DNA of 64,000 nt from Bugula neritina. Lineage: Eukaryota; Bryozoa; Gymnolaemata; Cheilostomatida; Bugulidae. Both the position numbers and the translations under genes were made by a program. The stretch lies in assembly GCA_964035545.1 (NCBI GenBank), contig CAXIUT010000223.1, forward strand, positions 1 through 64,000, given 5' to 3'. Shown here one piece after another: positions 1 through 10,770 of this stretch. Positions within the stretch are counted from its first letter, which is position 1; every line of letters starts with the position of its first letter. Under the pieces are notes generated by a model, which was given only the letters and a program-made list of their open reading frames with translations, had not been told where the DNA came from and did no database searches.

Positions 1-306
1 GAGGTCCAAATTATTGAATAAAACCTGAATTAATGATGGAGTACCCAACATGCTAGAACAGCCTGGACCTCCATTAAGCCATAGAACAAGGTCATCAGTT
101 TAAGGTTTATCTTTAGAAGTGATAAAAACGTAGTGATTGGCTACTAGAGGTTCATCTTGGATGTTTAGATATCCGCTATACATCGAAAACTATGAGCTAA
201 AGTTATAATAGCCTTTGAGTTAAGGAACTATATCATCTGCTGGAGCTGAATAAGTTAGTACCAGCAGACAAGAAAGAAGGATAGCTTATGAGAGATGTTT
301 CATCAT
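1..306 (-). CDS. Serine carboxypeptidase (family S10), N-terminal part, runs off window
   Basis: This is the 5' end of a secreted or lysosomal serine carboxypeptidase; the rest lies to the left of the window. Translation starts at the Met pair at 301-306, gives a hydrophobic signal peptide, and reaches the substrate-binding motif WLNGGPGCSS. A 20-nt intron at 25-44 interrupts the stretch just after that motif. It is the same gene, nearly base for base, as the complete one at 42436-43894. The family cleaves C-terminal residues in acidic compartments. Confidence 0.9.
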
Positions 307-402
307 AATTATATCTTGATAGATTTATTATATCAACTTACAAAATAATCAAATATTACTAAAATATATTATTAATTAGATATTGAAAATAATAAGTGAA
401 GA

Positions 403-1968
403 TCAAAATTATTTGATGATTTGTTCATATTATCTATTTCTTGATTCTACTGCACAAAACCATAAATACAGTCCAGATAATAGAGAATACACTCCAAAGA
501 AAAGAAACAAAGGCCAGGGAGTATGAGATGGCGTGACGATATCCATGAAAATAGGAGGAAGAATAGTGACCAGTACCATAGCAGGCCAAGCAGTAAATGA
601 AGTATAAGTTACTTTCTAATTTTTTAAGATCTAAGCAGGATAAATAGATGATATCAATGAATAAGTCACCCCAAAGACTATTATGAAAAGAATCATAGAT
701 AGAAATATAGTTGCTTCACTTGTTATCAACATTCCCACCATTGCCATCACATCAAATACTGCGAATAGTACTGCTCCTATCACCATCAATAACTTTCTTG
801 CTAGGCGTTAGAAAAATAGATGAGAGGCTAAAGTTGATATAAAAGCGATTGCACTTAGAATAAAATTAGTATATGGACCAAGTCTGTCATCTTCTTGACC
901 GATTATGTAGCCAGAATACACTAGAATTGTAGTTATACCAACGAATTATCTAAAGATGTTGAGATAGACACCCATAAATCTGGCTCTAAAACGTCCAAAT
1001 TGATAAGGCTATCGTTCTTAATGTAAGATGCCTGTAGCTTTTAGAGCTTTAACTTCTGATTAGAGTTTATATCGATCAACCATCAGATCAACGAATTCTT
1101 GTTTATAGATAAAAGATAAAACCTTACGTCCTTAATCGTATTCCTGTCTATCGAAGAGATAAGTGGGACTATTGGGTATAAAGATAATCATCAGCACTAG
1201 TTGAACTAAAGCCATCAATCCTGGAAAGCAAAACATGATCCTAAAATATTAATTAACATCATTTCGATAGAATACTACTCCAAAGAAGTATCCCAGCATG
1301 ACAGCTCCTACCACACTGCAACTGTAGACAGATCTGGCGAAATGTCTAAGTCCTCCAGGAACAATTTCTTGAATATATCGAGGCGACCATGAGCAGTAGC
1401 AAGCAATACACATTCCATAGACAAATCTACCAGCCAGTATCGTATATCTATTAGTTATTTGCATCAGTGCAAAAGAAGTCACCATACAGACCAAGTTTAT
1501 GACATGATGAGCCGTTCTATATAAATATATTGAATACTTGTTATTCAAACGGGAGATGATAAAGCGACTAACAATGGTTCCTAAAAAGGCTCCAATTGGC
1601 ATAAAAGAAACCAATAATGCTAAACTCAAGCCTACAGGACCAGAAAAACCATAAATCGAGTGAAGTTATTTTTGGTTATAGATAGTTGTTATTTCACATA
1701 GACCATATCCAAACTGCATACCAGATATTGACAAAATAGCAACGATGTTAAAGATAGGAAAGAGTTGTTTCCAAGTTTGTACAGTTGTTTTTTATAAAAT
1801 TTTTATTCTCTGCTCCAATAACTTGCTCTTGCGGTTTAGCTCGTCTTACTGTGCAGATGGATTGGAGCCATCTATGTTGAATTCTTCGGGTTGCTGACGG
1901 ATTGGCATTTCTATTTGTCCTAGTACTTCTTTGAGGGTTTATTTATCAGATATCGGGTTTTCGTCCAT
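403..1968 (-). CDS. MFS sugar-porter-like transporter
   Basis: A 521-residue membrane protein read as one exon with TGA as the only stop. It has about twelve hydrophobic segments after a polar N-terminus of about 75 residues. Family marks are the RYI-QEI-P stretch after TM4 and a central loop followed by a (R)xFVGITT segment. The latter is comparable with the QxSGIN region of sugar porters, where a TAA codon falls at the usual Gln position. It is probably a facilitator or proton symporter for sugars or a related solute; the substrate is unknown. It lies 97 bp downstream of the S10 start, on the same strand. Copy 2 is at 43991-45556. Confidence 0.85.
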
Positions 1969-2126
1969 GATATTATTTAGATAGATATCAAATAGTGATT
2001 CAATAATTATCAATCAAACTCAAGTCATTCATATTTAATATACTTAATTAACAAAGATTCAATAGCTTGATGTTCTTAACATCAATCGAATAAGGTTTAG
2101 ACACCCTTAAGTGTTTAATAGGGGGC

Positions 2127-2142
2127 CCTCATGTAAATGAGG
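2127..2142. other. Small perfect hairpin in the spacer upstream of the MFS gene
   Basis: CCTCAT at 2127-2132 pairs with ATGAGG at 2137-2142 around a four-base loop. A GC-rich GGGGGCCC run lies immediately before it. It sits between the charged-protein stop (2167) and the MFS start (1968), in the MFS 5' flank, and is unchanged in copy 2 (about 45715-45730). No function is known; it could be a chance palindrome. Confidence 0.3.
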
Positions 2143-2166
2143 ACTAAATAATAGAAGCTTGAAGAA

Positions 2167-3308
2167 TCACTGTTCTTCACTTTCTGACTCTTAGCACTAC
2201 TTATTATCATCTAGATCCTTGTTAGAACTCTCACTTTATTTGTATGAATGGCTTTCCTAATCTTCGTCTTAATCATCACTAACTTCTTCTTGATTTATTT
2301 CTTTATTTTAACCATCAGGAGAACCATTCTAGTTGGCATTCATTGATTCTTTGTTATGAGATTTATTACCAGAATTCAAATAAGGAATAGTATGGGAAAT
2401 GGAATTTTTTAGATTTTAAATAAGAACAGTACCATCACCCTCAATTTATTGGTTGTAAAGCTGTTATGATACTATTTGTACTATTTATTCTTCACCCTTT
2501 ATAAAAAAATATCTAACCTGATGCCTGAAACTTTATCCTTTCTGTGAAGAAGAAAAATTATTCCTTCTGTTTCTTCTTTAACCATCTTCTTCTTCTTCTT
2601 CTTCTTCTTCTTGTGTTCTGCATTCCAATAACCTTGGTAGCTATCAAAAGGTAAAGTTGAATTCGAAAATTATGAATTCGATTAATTCTCTTATTATTTC
2701 TGTGATATTTCATAACTTGCATGATAACTTTGTCCTTCTCCAGGATTTTAGTCATAAGTTTTCAATTCTATTTTATTTCTTTATCTTTTTAGCTTATTTT
2801 TTTTGAGATAATTGCTTTCTGTCTCATTCTTTTACTCCATTTTCTCATTTTTTTCAAGAAAATCATCTTTTTTCTATTCATCTTTCTCCTATCTTTTATG
2901 TTCGAATCTACAGCTCTTATCGAAATAAACTTTATCTGCTATTTTATTCTGTTTTTTTTATTCTTCTTAGATTTTCTCTCTCTCACTATTTTCATTTTAA
3001 AGACTTGAACAAAAGATCCAATTCTTTTTATTATCTGGAGCTTTTTCTTCTTTTTACTCCTAATTTTTTCTCTTTTATTCTTTTTTATCCGTTTTGTCCT
3101 TTTTTTCCTTTTATTCTTCATCTTTTGCTTTTTGTCTGAGCATCCCTTTTTCTTGTTATCTGAGAATCTCTGCTTGTTTTTTCCTGAGAACATCTGCTTC
3201 TTGTTATGAGGAAATCTATTCTTTGAGATCTTCAGCCGAATAAGTCTATTTTAGTTTTCCATCTTTGCATTTTGAGAACTGGGGGTCGCCTTGGAAGTTT
3301 TTATCCAT
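2167..3308 (-). CDS. Highly charged E/K-rich coiled-coil protein, unknown
   Basis: No family recognised. Read with TAA/TAG as Glu, the first 250 residues are almost entirely Lys, Glu, Asp and Gln, typical of a long charged helix. They are followed by a run of nine Lys codons (TTC repeat on the plus strand) and a Ser/Glu-rich acidic tail ending in SESEEQ. The frame before the poly-Lys run and the frame of the acidic tail differ. An intron of about 41 nt just after the run would join them, but the exact join is uncertain. Copy 2 (45755-46902) has eleven units in the Lys run instead of nine, an in-frame change that supports translation. Confidence 0.6.
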
Positions 3309-3389
3309 AATCTCTTTTAATGTAAAGTACAATCAAAATTCTCATATAATATCTAGAATGATTTATCACAATAAAAAAGTTTAACATAA

Positions 3390-5558
3390 TCAAAGAAAGA
3401 TCTGTCTGCCTTTACAAAGCACATTAATATCATTTTTAGTACTCTTTTCCTAATTTCTAATTGTCTTCTTAAAAAATTTCTCAGCACTAGTCCGTCTAAA
3501 CTTATTCCTTTCTGCCTTGATATTCATCTTTGAAGATTATCTCTGATTATTGATTTATATTTTATTCCCTCTAATTCCTTTGTTTACCTCTAAAGCTGGA
3601 GGCTCAGAAGTCACTCCTCTCAAACTTTGCTCAGCCACCTTCTGAACTCGTCTAAACTGAGCACAATTTTGTCCATTCATTAGCCCTTTGTTCTTTTATA
3701 TTCGACGATTGTTGTTGGTAAGACTAGTAAAGTTCCTGTCATTTTTGGATTTAGGAGGTTTTTGATAATCTGACTGCTTTGATAGACTATGAACTCTTTG
3801 ATTTTTAAAGGATATTTTGTTGTGAAAATTTGATGTTATAATTTGAGTTGGAGCCTATAACAAATACATTGATAATTCTCTCTATTTTTAAACATTATCT
3901 TCAGTATGAATAATAGCTGCTTCTGATTTTTGTTTCAAATTAGAAAACCCTTTTGATCCTTTAGCTGTATAAGCAGGTAAGTTAACTTTTATTTTTTCTT
4001 GTTTATTTTTCATTGCTTTTGATATAATTTAACCTTTTTCAGGCTAGCTATCAGAACCGCTATCAGAATCATTTCCAACTTTAAGTAAAAACTAACTTTC
4101 AGCTAATTAATTAAATATTTTTTCTTTGAAATCGACTAATTTAGTTGATAGTTGTCTTCCATTTTAGACAGGTTAGTAGAAGTAAGTGCTGATACCTAGA
4201 CATAGTTTTTTACCAACTTTTTAATAATCGTCAACAGTAAAATTATATCCATTGATAGGTCCACAAAAAGAAGCTTCTAATGTAAATATTTAATTGATTC
4301 TAAATTATTTATAGAGAGCAACTCTAGCTGTTCCTTCCTTATTTTTCTAAATATTAAAAGAACAATCAATATAACTATAAGCATTATGTATTTTGCTCAT
4401 CAAATAAGGAAAAGATTTAGCTTTAGCTGTCTATACTTGATTTTTTTAATAACAGCCATAAAAAAATACATTTTTCTTTCTTGAATGACCATGTACATCA
4501 ATAAACATTGATAACTTTCGACTTTTGCTTTATCTTCTTATCATTTATTTCAAACGATAGATCTAAGGATGATGCTTTTATGAAGGATCTTTCCATTTTC
4601 TGTTAAGATCAACTCCTGCAGCTGAAAAACGATAGTTTCCACGACTGACTCCATCTACGTTGACCATCGGCACTACTTTTATCAAAAATCTTTACCTCAA
4701 ATAACATGCATGTTACAATTAACAAAGAAGTTCTTTAATAAATCCTTAAATAATAAATGAAGATCCTGTTTATCCTGGATGAGTTCTAGCAGAAATAACA
4801 ATAAATTCTTTTGAATTGATATTACCAAAAGTAAAAATAGGTATTTTTCTACCTTAATAACTGACTCCTAAGATAGTTGGTTTTACTTGAGTTTGTATTT
4901 AAGTGATAAAGCTATTGAGTTTTTAGAGCGTATAAGGAAAAGAGTAAGCAAATTACACTGAAGAATATTAATTAGTTTTAAAGAAAAAACTAAATTTCAA
5001 GCAATAAGTTTCTTATTATCCTTAGCTATAACTCTAATAACTGATATGAGTACCTCCCCTTCTCCACTTACTATCTTTCTGATCTCGATAGCACACTTTC
5101 ATGCCCTGATTGAACAAGCTACTTCGTTTATTGAACCCTTTGATGAGAAAATTGGCTTATCCTTTGATTCCTTAAGCTACAAAATAAAACCAACTGTTAT
5201 TTCTTAGTGAATTTATTTATTGATCTAACGTTATTTTATACGAATTGTTGCCAATGATATCAACACTGCCTATATTACCAGATTAGAAATTGGATCTGAA
5301 AAGTGCGTTTCCTATTTTGATGATTTTGCCATGATTGCATGTAAGTTGTTTGCTATTGATATTGAAAGATTATGGTTAGGTGTAGGTGGGTAATACTACT
5401 AATCCTAATTTATGTTTTTATGAGATATATTTGCTTCTGGGGTTGGTTTTGCGATTGACTTCCACTAGCTATACTTGATTAGTTATTGTATATACTTAGG
5501 GTATTTATAGCTAAAATTATCCATCGCTTTGAGGGTCTTTCTATAAGTAACTATGCAT
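3390..5558 (-). CDS. Cytosolic carboxypeptidase (M14 CCP/AGBL type, tubulin deglutamylase-like)
   Basis: An intronless 722-codon ORF. Residues of about 55-190 form the beta-rich N-domain of cytosolic carboxypeptidases, followed by the M14 catalytic domain. Visible zinc and catalytic elements are HPG-(TAA)-TGSS (ligand pair H and E if TAA is Glu), the VPMVNVDGV and GVDLNRKW stretches, HGHSRKK (third ligand) and TLEASFCG with the catalytic Glu. A long basic low-complexity C-terminal tail follows. CCPs trim polyglutamate side chains or the C-terminal tyrosine or glutamates from tubulin in cilia, which fits a ciliate. The start was chosen at 5558 because it gives the full N-domain in one frame; it lies 82 bp from the preceding VAP stop. 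Copy 2 is at 46984-49152. Confidence 0.92.
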
Positions 5559-5640
5559 TTGGTTGTTTTATAATATTTATTATCTATGTTAATAATTGTA
5601 CTATGATCAAAGTTATAAGTATTTATATGATTATAGATGA

Positions 5641-6574
5641 TCAGAAGATTAGATTGTTCATGAGAGAGCCTAAACAAAAACTGCCTATTATCATCAGTAG
5701 CAACATAGGAAATGGATAAATTGAATTTGATTCTCCTTGATTTGCCTTCAAGTTGTTTATTGTTGCCTTCTCTTTCCTTATTTTATCGTCCAATTCTGCT
5801 AATATAGCCTTCTACTCGCTTCTATCTCTACTATCTTTGACAGGTTCAGTCATCGAATGGAAAAGATTCATGTTATTTTTATCTTTTACTGATGTATTTG
5901 TTATGTTGATCGAGTTGTAACTCTACTACAGGTCGATTGTTTTAGTTTACTATGCAGGTATTGTTTTGATTTATGTGGATTATACTTTCATAAAGGTAGT
6001 AGGTGATTAAATTTATTTATTTATAGGACTTTTCTAGATTTATTTTTATACTATTTAATCTTTTTTTTGCCATTTCTTTGATTCTACTTAAACTTTAGGC
6101 ATTGAGTTAGTTAGGGTTTAATCTTTGACGGGTGTATATGTAATTTCTTATTTTTATTATTTAATTTTAGGACTCATGATAACAAGTTCTGGATCATACT
6201 TTTTAACAGTAACAACTGTTTTGAAGATAGAATCTTTAGTATGTGAAGTCATTTTAGAATCTTTGTTTCTTATATCTTACTAGCTAGCTATTCCATAGTT
6301 AAACTACAATTTGAGTGGAGTAGTTTCTGATGGTTTATCTGTCAATTTGATAGCTATTTCTCTAACAGATTAGGGCAAGATGAAATCATGAGTGGTTTGT
6401 AAGGAGACAACTGTTTTTTGATTAGTTTTTATCTTTAATTAAAATAAGTAATACTTTGAAGACATAGGTATGTGGTGATTTGTTGGTGAGTTTAAGTGAT
6501 TTGTTGAAACTTTATTGTTTTGTTGAGTATGTTATGTCTGTGTCGATTTAGATATCTTGGGCGGATCCTTTCAT
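5641..6574 (-). CDS. VAP-like protein: MSP domain, linker, C-terminal tail anchor
   Basis: The first 85 residues form a major-sperm-protein (MSP) domain: FNKSLKLTNKS, then a KIKTN strand, then FILP. A long charged linker with Thr/Ser-rich stretches and a short coiled coil follow. The protein ends in one hydrophobic segment (PMLLLMIIGSFCLGSL), a tail anchor. VAP proteins sit in the ER membrane and hold FFAT-motif partners at membrane contact sites. A 22-nt intron (GTATTAC...AAAG) joins exon 1 to exon 2 within the MSP domain. A different lipid-contact MSP protein is possible. Copy 2 is at 49235-50168. Confidence 0.8.
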
Positions 6575-6653
6575 TTATAAGCAATAAAATATGATTATAA
6601 CTATAAAATATGGTCAATATTAATATATTGATTATGCTATTTGAAATAATATA

Positions 6654-7946
6654 TCAATATTATTTTGAACCAATTGGTTGGATCTATTCTAATTCGACTT
6701 ATTTCTTTTTTTATTTGTTTTGTTTTATTTGTCCAAATAGTCTGCTTAAATTGATTTTTATTTGAATAAAATATTTTGAAATGGATTCATAGTACTTGTA
6801 GAACATACCAAGAGAGATGATAGCATTGAAGTAGATTAAAGCTATTTGCCAATTACTGATATCCATTTTGAGTAAAGATAGCTATTTGAATTTATAGGGA
6901 CAATCTTCAGGTGTAACTATTGCCATATATTGCATAGAATGAGTCAATACCAAGAGTAAAACTATAGTTATTTCTCTGAAAATCAATAGATTACTATTCA
7001 ACTTTTTATATTATTAAAATTACTGTTTAATATTGTGGATATTGTTGATAGTAAAGATAACTAAAGGAATGATATCAAAGGAATAAAAAGACATTGCTGC
7101 TACTATTACATTGATGCATAGATTATATTTAGAATTATGCATATTATTCCAAATAAGCAGATATCCAATAAATAAAATGAGCATAATAACGATACTTATT
7201 GTTGTGCTCCTCTATACTAGTAACAAGACAGTATGATCCTGAGATTTACCGATCTAGTAACTAAATAGTTTAACCTACATCTAGCAATATATCAAAAGCA
7301 AAATCAAAAGGTTAAAAAATGCTCCTTACTAAGATCTAATAAGATTGACTACGAACAGCAATTGACTAACACCACATAAAGTTAATAAGATACAAACCGT
7401 CCATCTCATTACCACCAAATCTTTTAGATATTTACTGAGTTCAAATGGTTTTAAATCGATATGCATTTCGATTTATTTGGATTTTAAGTGAATAGATTTT
7501 TCCTTTGTGTAATTCAAAAAATAGTCTATTTCTGACAACACAGTTTTTGATTACTTTTTAGTTCTATCATTTAGATCTATTTCTTCTAATTTGATTATTA
7601 GTTTATTTTTATTTCCAAAAAAAGTTGAGCCATCAGCATTTGAACTACTATAAAATGGTTCTTAGAATTTGAATTACAATACCAAACGTTGAGTGTACTT
7701 TGATTCGGTGTTATCGAATATGGTTAAATTTAGTTTGTTTGAATCGTCAGTGAAACTTCCTAATTCACTGATGTTTCTACCTCCATGGCTTTATTTGAAG
7801 AAGTTGTTCAACATTTTGGTTTAGTTGTGAATCTAAGTTGATGCAAAAACTGTCTTGTTCCAAGTTAAAGTAAAAGAATTGCTTTTGATCGAAATCAAAA
7901 TGAGTGAAAGATAGACTAACTGAGTCAATGAGTTTTTAAAGGTCAT
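6654..7946 (-). CDS. Multi-TM protein with signal peptide, local family member 1
   Basis: A 430-residue single-exon ORF. It has an N-terminal signal peptide, about 180 luminal or extracellular residues containing NLTIFDNTESKYT, then six or seven hydrophobic helices and a short charged tail. No known family recognised; the layout resembles luminal-domain 7TM proteins. Two relatives lie further along chromosome I (9237-10592 and 10771-11985), sharing the N-x-T-x2-D-x2-ESKYT motif. In copy 2 (50248-51541) a homopolymer has eight A instead of seven, which breaks this frame. Confidence 0.65.
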
Positions 7947-8402
7947 AATATATATATATTTAATCTTAAATTAACTTGATTTTTAGATTTATCAAAGATT
8001 CTTTGGAAATACGAACCTATTGCAGGTAATATATTTTGAGAATAACTTTTGATCATTTAAATCCATCCTTTACTTTCTACGATAACTTCTTCCATCACCT
8101 CAACCAATTCTTCCTCTTCTTTTATAAACTTCTTCAAATAAGCTGGTTGGATTAGTCTATCCCGATAAAGTATTTTTCTGATTCTTCTTCTACAAACTGG
8201 ACAGGTTCCTTTTTTCTATTTTTGATGAGAAGTACCTTAGCCCACTGTGAAAGACAGGTATGACAGAAACGATGAGAACATTCATCAGGTTTTGACTAAA
8301 TAGTGATAGAAATACTTTTAGTGGTCTTAGCATGCATATTTGACAAACATTTTCCGATTCAGACTATTTTTTAATCTGGCGGGTTTTGTTCCTTTTTGAC
8401 AT
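7765..8402 (-). CDS. Small RING-finger protein, copy 1, with lost stop
   Basis: Two 20-nt introns (8216-8235 and 8296-8315) join three exons into a C3HC4-type RING: CQIC, then CSHRFCHTC, then CPVC, followed by a basic and acidic helix. It is probably an E3 ubiquitin ligase. In copy 2 the frame ends at TGA 51587-51589, just after the sequence SYFQRIF. In copy 1 one A is missing at about 7993, so the stop is lost. The frame then runs a further 75 codons into the neighbouring multi-TM gene, in a different frame. The conserved part ends at about 7992; the extension is probably a mutation or a sequencing error. Confidence 0.75.
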
Positions 8403-8528
8403 CAAGTATTAATTATAACTAAAAATCAAAACTAAATTATTATTATAACCCTCATCATCAATATATATTAAATGAAGTTATTATCTAACATCCATTTTTC
8501 AATCATTTAAATCTTTATAAATATAAAA

Positions 8529-8845
8529 ATGCAACAAACAATAACAATAAAAGTAGATTTCGGTGGCGGTCTTGATCTAGTATTCGACAACATCCGCTAG
8601 CTCACCCTACAACTACCTACCCCAGCAACCATTCAAGGTGTTATTTAAGAATTGGCCAATAAGTATGCCAATAGCAAGAAGTAAATGTTTGCAGTTAACA
8701 ATAAGATGTAATGATGGTATTATTTAGGTTGCCAGGGATATTAGTGTTGGTAAATGATGCTGATTGGGAGTTGCTGTAGAAAGAAGAGACGTAGTTGTAA
8801 AACAAAGATAAAGTTAGCTTTATATCTACTTTGCATGGAGGGTGA
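8529..8845 (+). CDS. URM1: Urm1, ubiquitin-related modifier (complete copy)
   Basis: A 98-residue protein starting VDFGGGLDLVF and ending LVNDADWELL ... FISTLHGG, the hallmark C-terminus of Urm1. The Gly-Gly end is thiocarboxylated by an Uba4-type enzyme and gives sulfur for 2-thiolation of wobble U34 in tRNA; the protein can also be conjugated to other proteins. A 20-nt intron lies at 8708-8727. Length matches the usual 95-101 residues. The shared-block breakpoint falls at 8836, so the GGA GGG TGA codons belong only to this copy. Confidence 0.95.
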
Positions 8846-9236
8846 TTTCTTTTATAATGACATCAACTTTTAATCTCATTATTCAATTATAGTTAATTTA
8901 ATTTATTGATGATAAAAAATATTTAAAAGATAAAAAGGTTCAAATTCTCTTAATATTTTATTTTAAAATGACTTTTTTTATCATTAATTTTTTGATTTTT
9001 ATTTGATTTTATGTTTATTTGCTTATAAGAAAGATTTGCTGATTTAGACATTAAAAGTTTGATTTAGGGATAATCATAGGTAAAATTTATTTCAAATTTT
9101 ATCAACTAAATTTATTGTCTTTCTATATTCTTCAATAAAAATATACATAAAGTTTAAAAAGGATGTTGTTAAATATGAAACAGCATTATTAGATTAAAGG
9201 AAGACAGAGAAGATAGATGAGGATCAAAGGATTCAT
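8846..9236. other. Intergenic, AT-rich, nothing recognised
   Basis: About 390 bp between the Urm1 stop and the end of the degenerate multi-TM gene. No frame with coding character, no repeat and no RNA gene was recognised. Confidence 0.5.
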
Positions 9237-10592
9237 TCAAATTAGCAACTATAGTATAATCTAGGAGTATTAATGATGTAATTTATATGTAAATATATAT
9301 TACAAAGAAACTAATATTAATTTCGATATTTAAAAGATGAATAATTAATAATTGATAGTATTATTATAAGTCAAAATGTTTAGACAATCATATTTTTTTA
9401 ACTTTTGATCCATTTTGAACGAATAGATTCTTTTTATGCAAAATCTTCCTATTGCTGTTCCTATCATTACAATCTCCTTTGTATGAATTTGAATATTTAA
9501 TAAAAACATTAAAATAATAATGATAAAGTCATTTATTTAAATTTTGAATGTCTCATAATGAAACTCTTTAAAAACTTGATATCTTGTTACTGGAGTATAG
9601 AACATTCTGAACATAAATTATATGTATAGTTTGAATACATAAAGAAAAATAGTACTTCTTATTTGTTTCTCGGTCGTATCCATAGATTTAATCAGTTTAT
9701 GTTAATGAAATATCGATGAGGCAGCGGCAAAATAAACAGAATAGTAAGGAATATTGATCAGGAGAGTAGATAATCAGTCCAATTGCAAAGGAGTGAAGAA
9801 ATTTACTTGATCTTTTCATTTACTCATCACCAACTAGGACTATGACAACTGAAAGAGAGAAATAGAGAAATTAAACAATGTAATACTCTTTAAGCCTTAT
9901 AATAGAAAGGTTAGTCTATCTATTTTCTAGTTCCCAGGCATAAAGGCAGAAGTTAAGATAACTAATATAGCAAATCATTTTATATGAACTGAAAAATACC
10001 TTCTTTTAAATGAACATATACGAAATAATGACCCATAAAGAAAATAAATAACTCAGAAAACATGGAATACGCCACCAATTATAGTTATCAGAACTCTATA
10101 TATAAAAAGAAGTTTAATAAAGCTTGAATTCGATCTTAAACTCTATTGATTTTAGTATCAACTCTTTTCCGACTGTATAATTTAAAATATATTTCAATTA
10201 GCTATTTTTGACTTCTATTGACTTCTCAGATCTATTTTTGATATTAACTTTCTCTTCTATCATCTTTATTCTTTCATTACCATTTATTACAGCTAACTAT
10301 TCACTGTAGTTGCTAAGAGGGAAGTGAATCTCCATTCTTTGTGAATATTTTTGATTAAGTATTGTCAACTAAAGTAATATTCAGTTTTATTTATGGCTAT
10401 AGTATGATATTAGTCGATGAAATAGTTTAGCGTTCTGTTTAGTAAAAAAAGTAAGAGTTCAAAGTTGAGTTTCAACATGAGATTCGTTTAGTTTCAAGTC
10501 ATTAAGTAAATTCTTCGACCAAAATAGAGTATATGGACTAGCAATGGACAAGGTCATGAAACAGAAAGAAAGCTTAGTAAAAGACGATTCAT
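9237..10592 (-). pseudogene. Frameshifted relative of the multi-TM family (member 2)
   Basis: The order of pieces matches member 3: a signal-peptide start (MNRLLLSFLS), an LNES block, the ITLVDNTESK motif, a charged luminal part, TM helices with IIYSPDQYSLLF, and a C-terminal FKEFHYE block. The pieces are in at least four different frames and TGA stops fall in between. None of the breaks fits a GT-AG intron of the size used elsewhere here. A pseudogene is the simplest reading; several sequencing errors are less likely, since the neighbours on both sides are clean. Confidence 0.65.
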
Positions 10593-10770
10593 TTGAGTGG
10601 TCAAATTGAACAATTTTGTTTGAGCTTTATAAATATTACAAATTGACTTATATATAAAGTTATTCATTTTATATATTGAATATTCAAGCTAATCATCAAT
10701 TATTATCTTATTCATTGATAAATATAGATCATTAATATGAATAATTTATTGATTTAAAGGGTTCAGACAA

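Larger units (their letters stand above)
1..8836 (+). repeat. 8.8-kb shared block, copy 1 (direct repeat of 43589-52432)
   Basis: The sequence from base 1 matches the sequence from 43589 almost base for base, in the same orientation. Only scattered substitutions are seen, plus a two-unit difference in a TTC run (about 2586-2612) and two single-A differences (7617-7623 and about 7993). Identity stops abruptly after the GCAT at 8833-8836. The block holds S10 carboxypeptidase (5' part), MFS, a charged coiled-coil protein, CCP, VAP-like, a multi-TM protein, RING and Urm1. Copy 1 continues into chromosome I; copy 2 runs into a telomere about 0.9 kb further on. The left limit of copy 1 is outside the window. 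Confidence 0.95.

Noticed and set aside
2127-2142. Hairpin considered as a rho-independent terminator or riboswitch
   Set aside because: The organism is a eukaryote, the stem is 6 bp and no U-run follows in a useful place; listed only as a structural observation.
2586-2612. TTC run considered as a mobile-element tail or CRISPR-like repeat
   Set aside because: It is a simple trinucleotide run inside a Lys-rich coding region; there are no spacers, target-site duplications or transposase. No CRISPR array or transposon was seen anywhere in the window.
5486-5719. Plus-strand ORF of 77 residues, also at 49080-49313
   Set aside because: It is antisense to the junction of the CCP and VAP genes, which have clear domains on the other strand. 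Its conservation is explained by the shared block.
9237-10592. Programmed +1 frameshifting (as in Euplotes) to explain the broken multi-TM gene
   Set aside because: There are at least four breaks of different sign and no shared slippery motif, and other genes here show no such pattern. Pseudogene is simpler.
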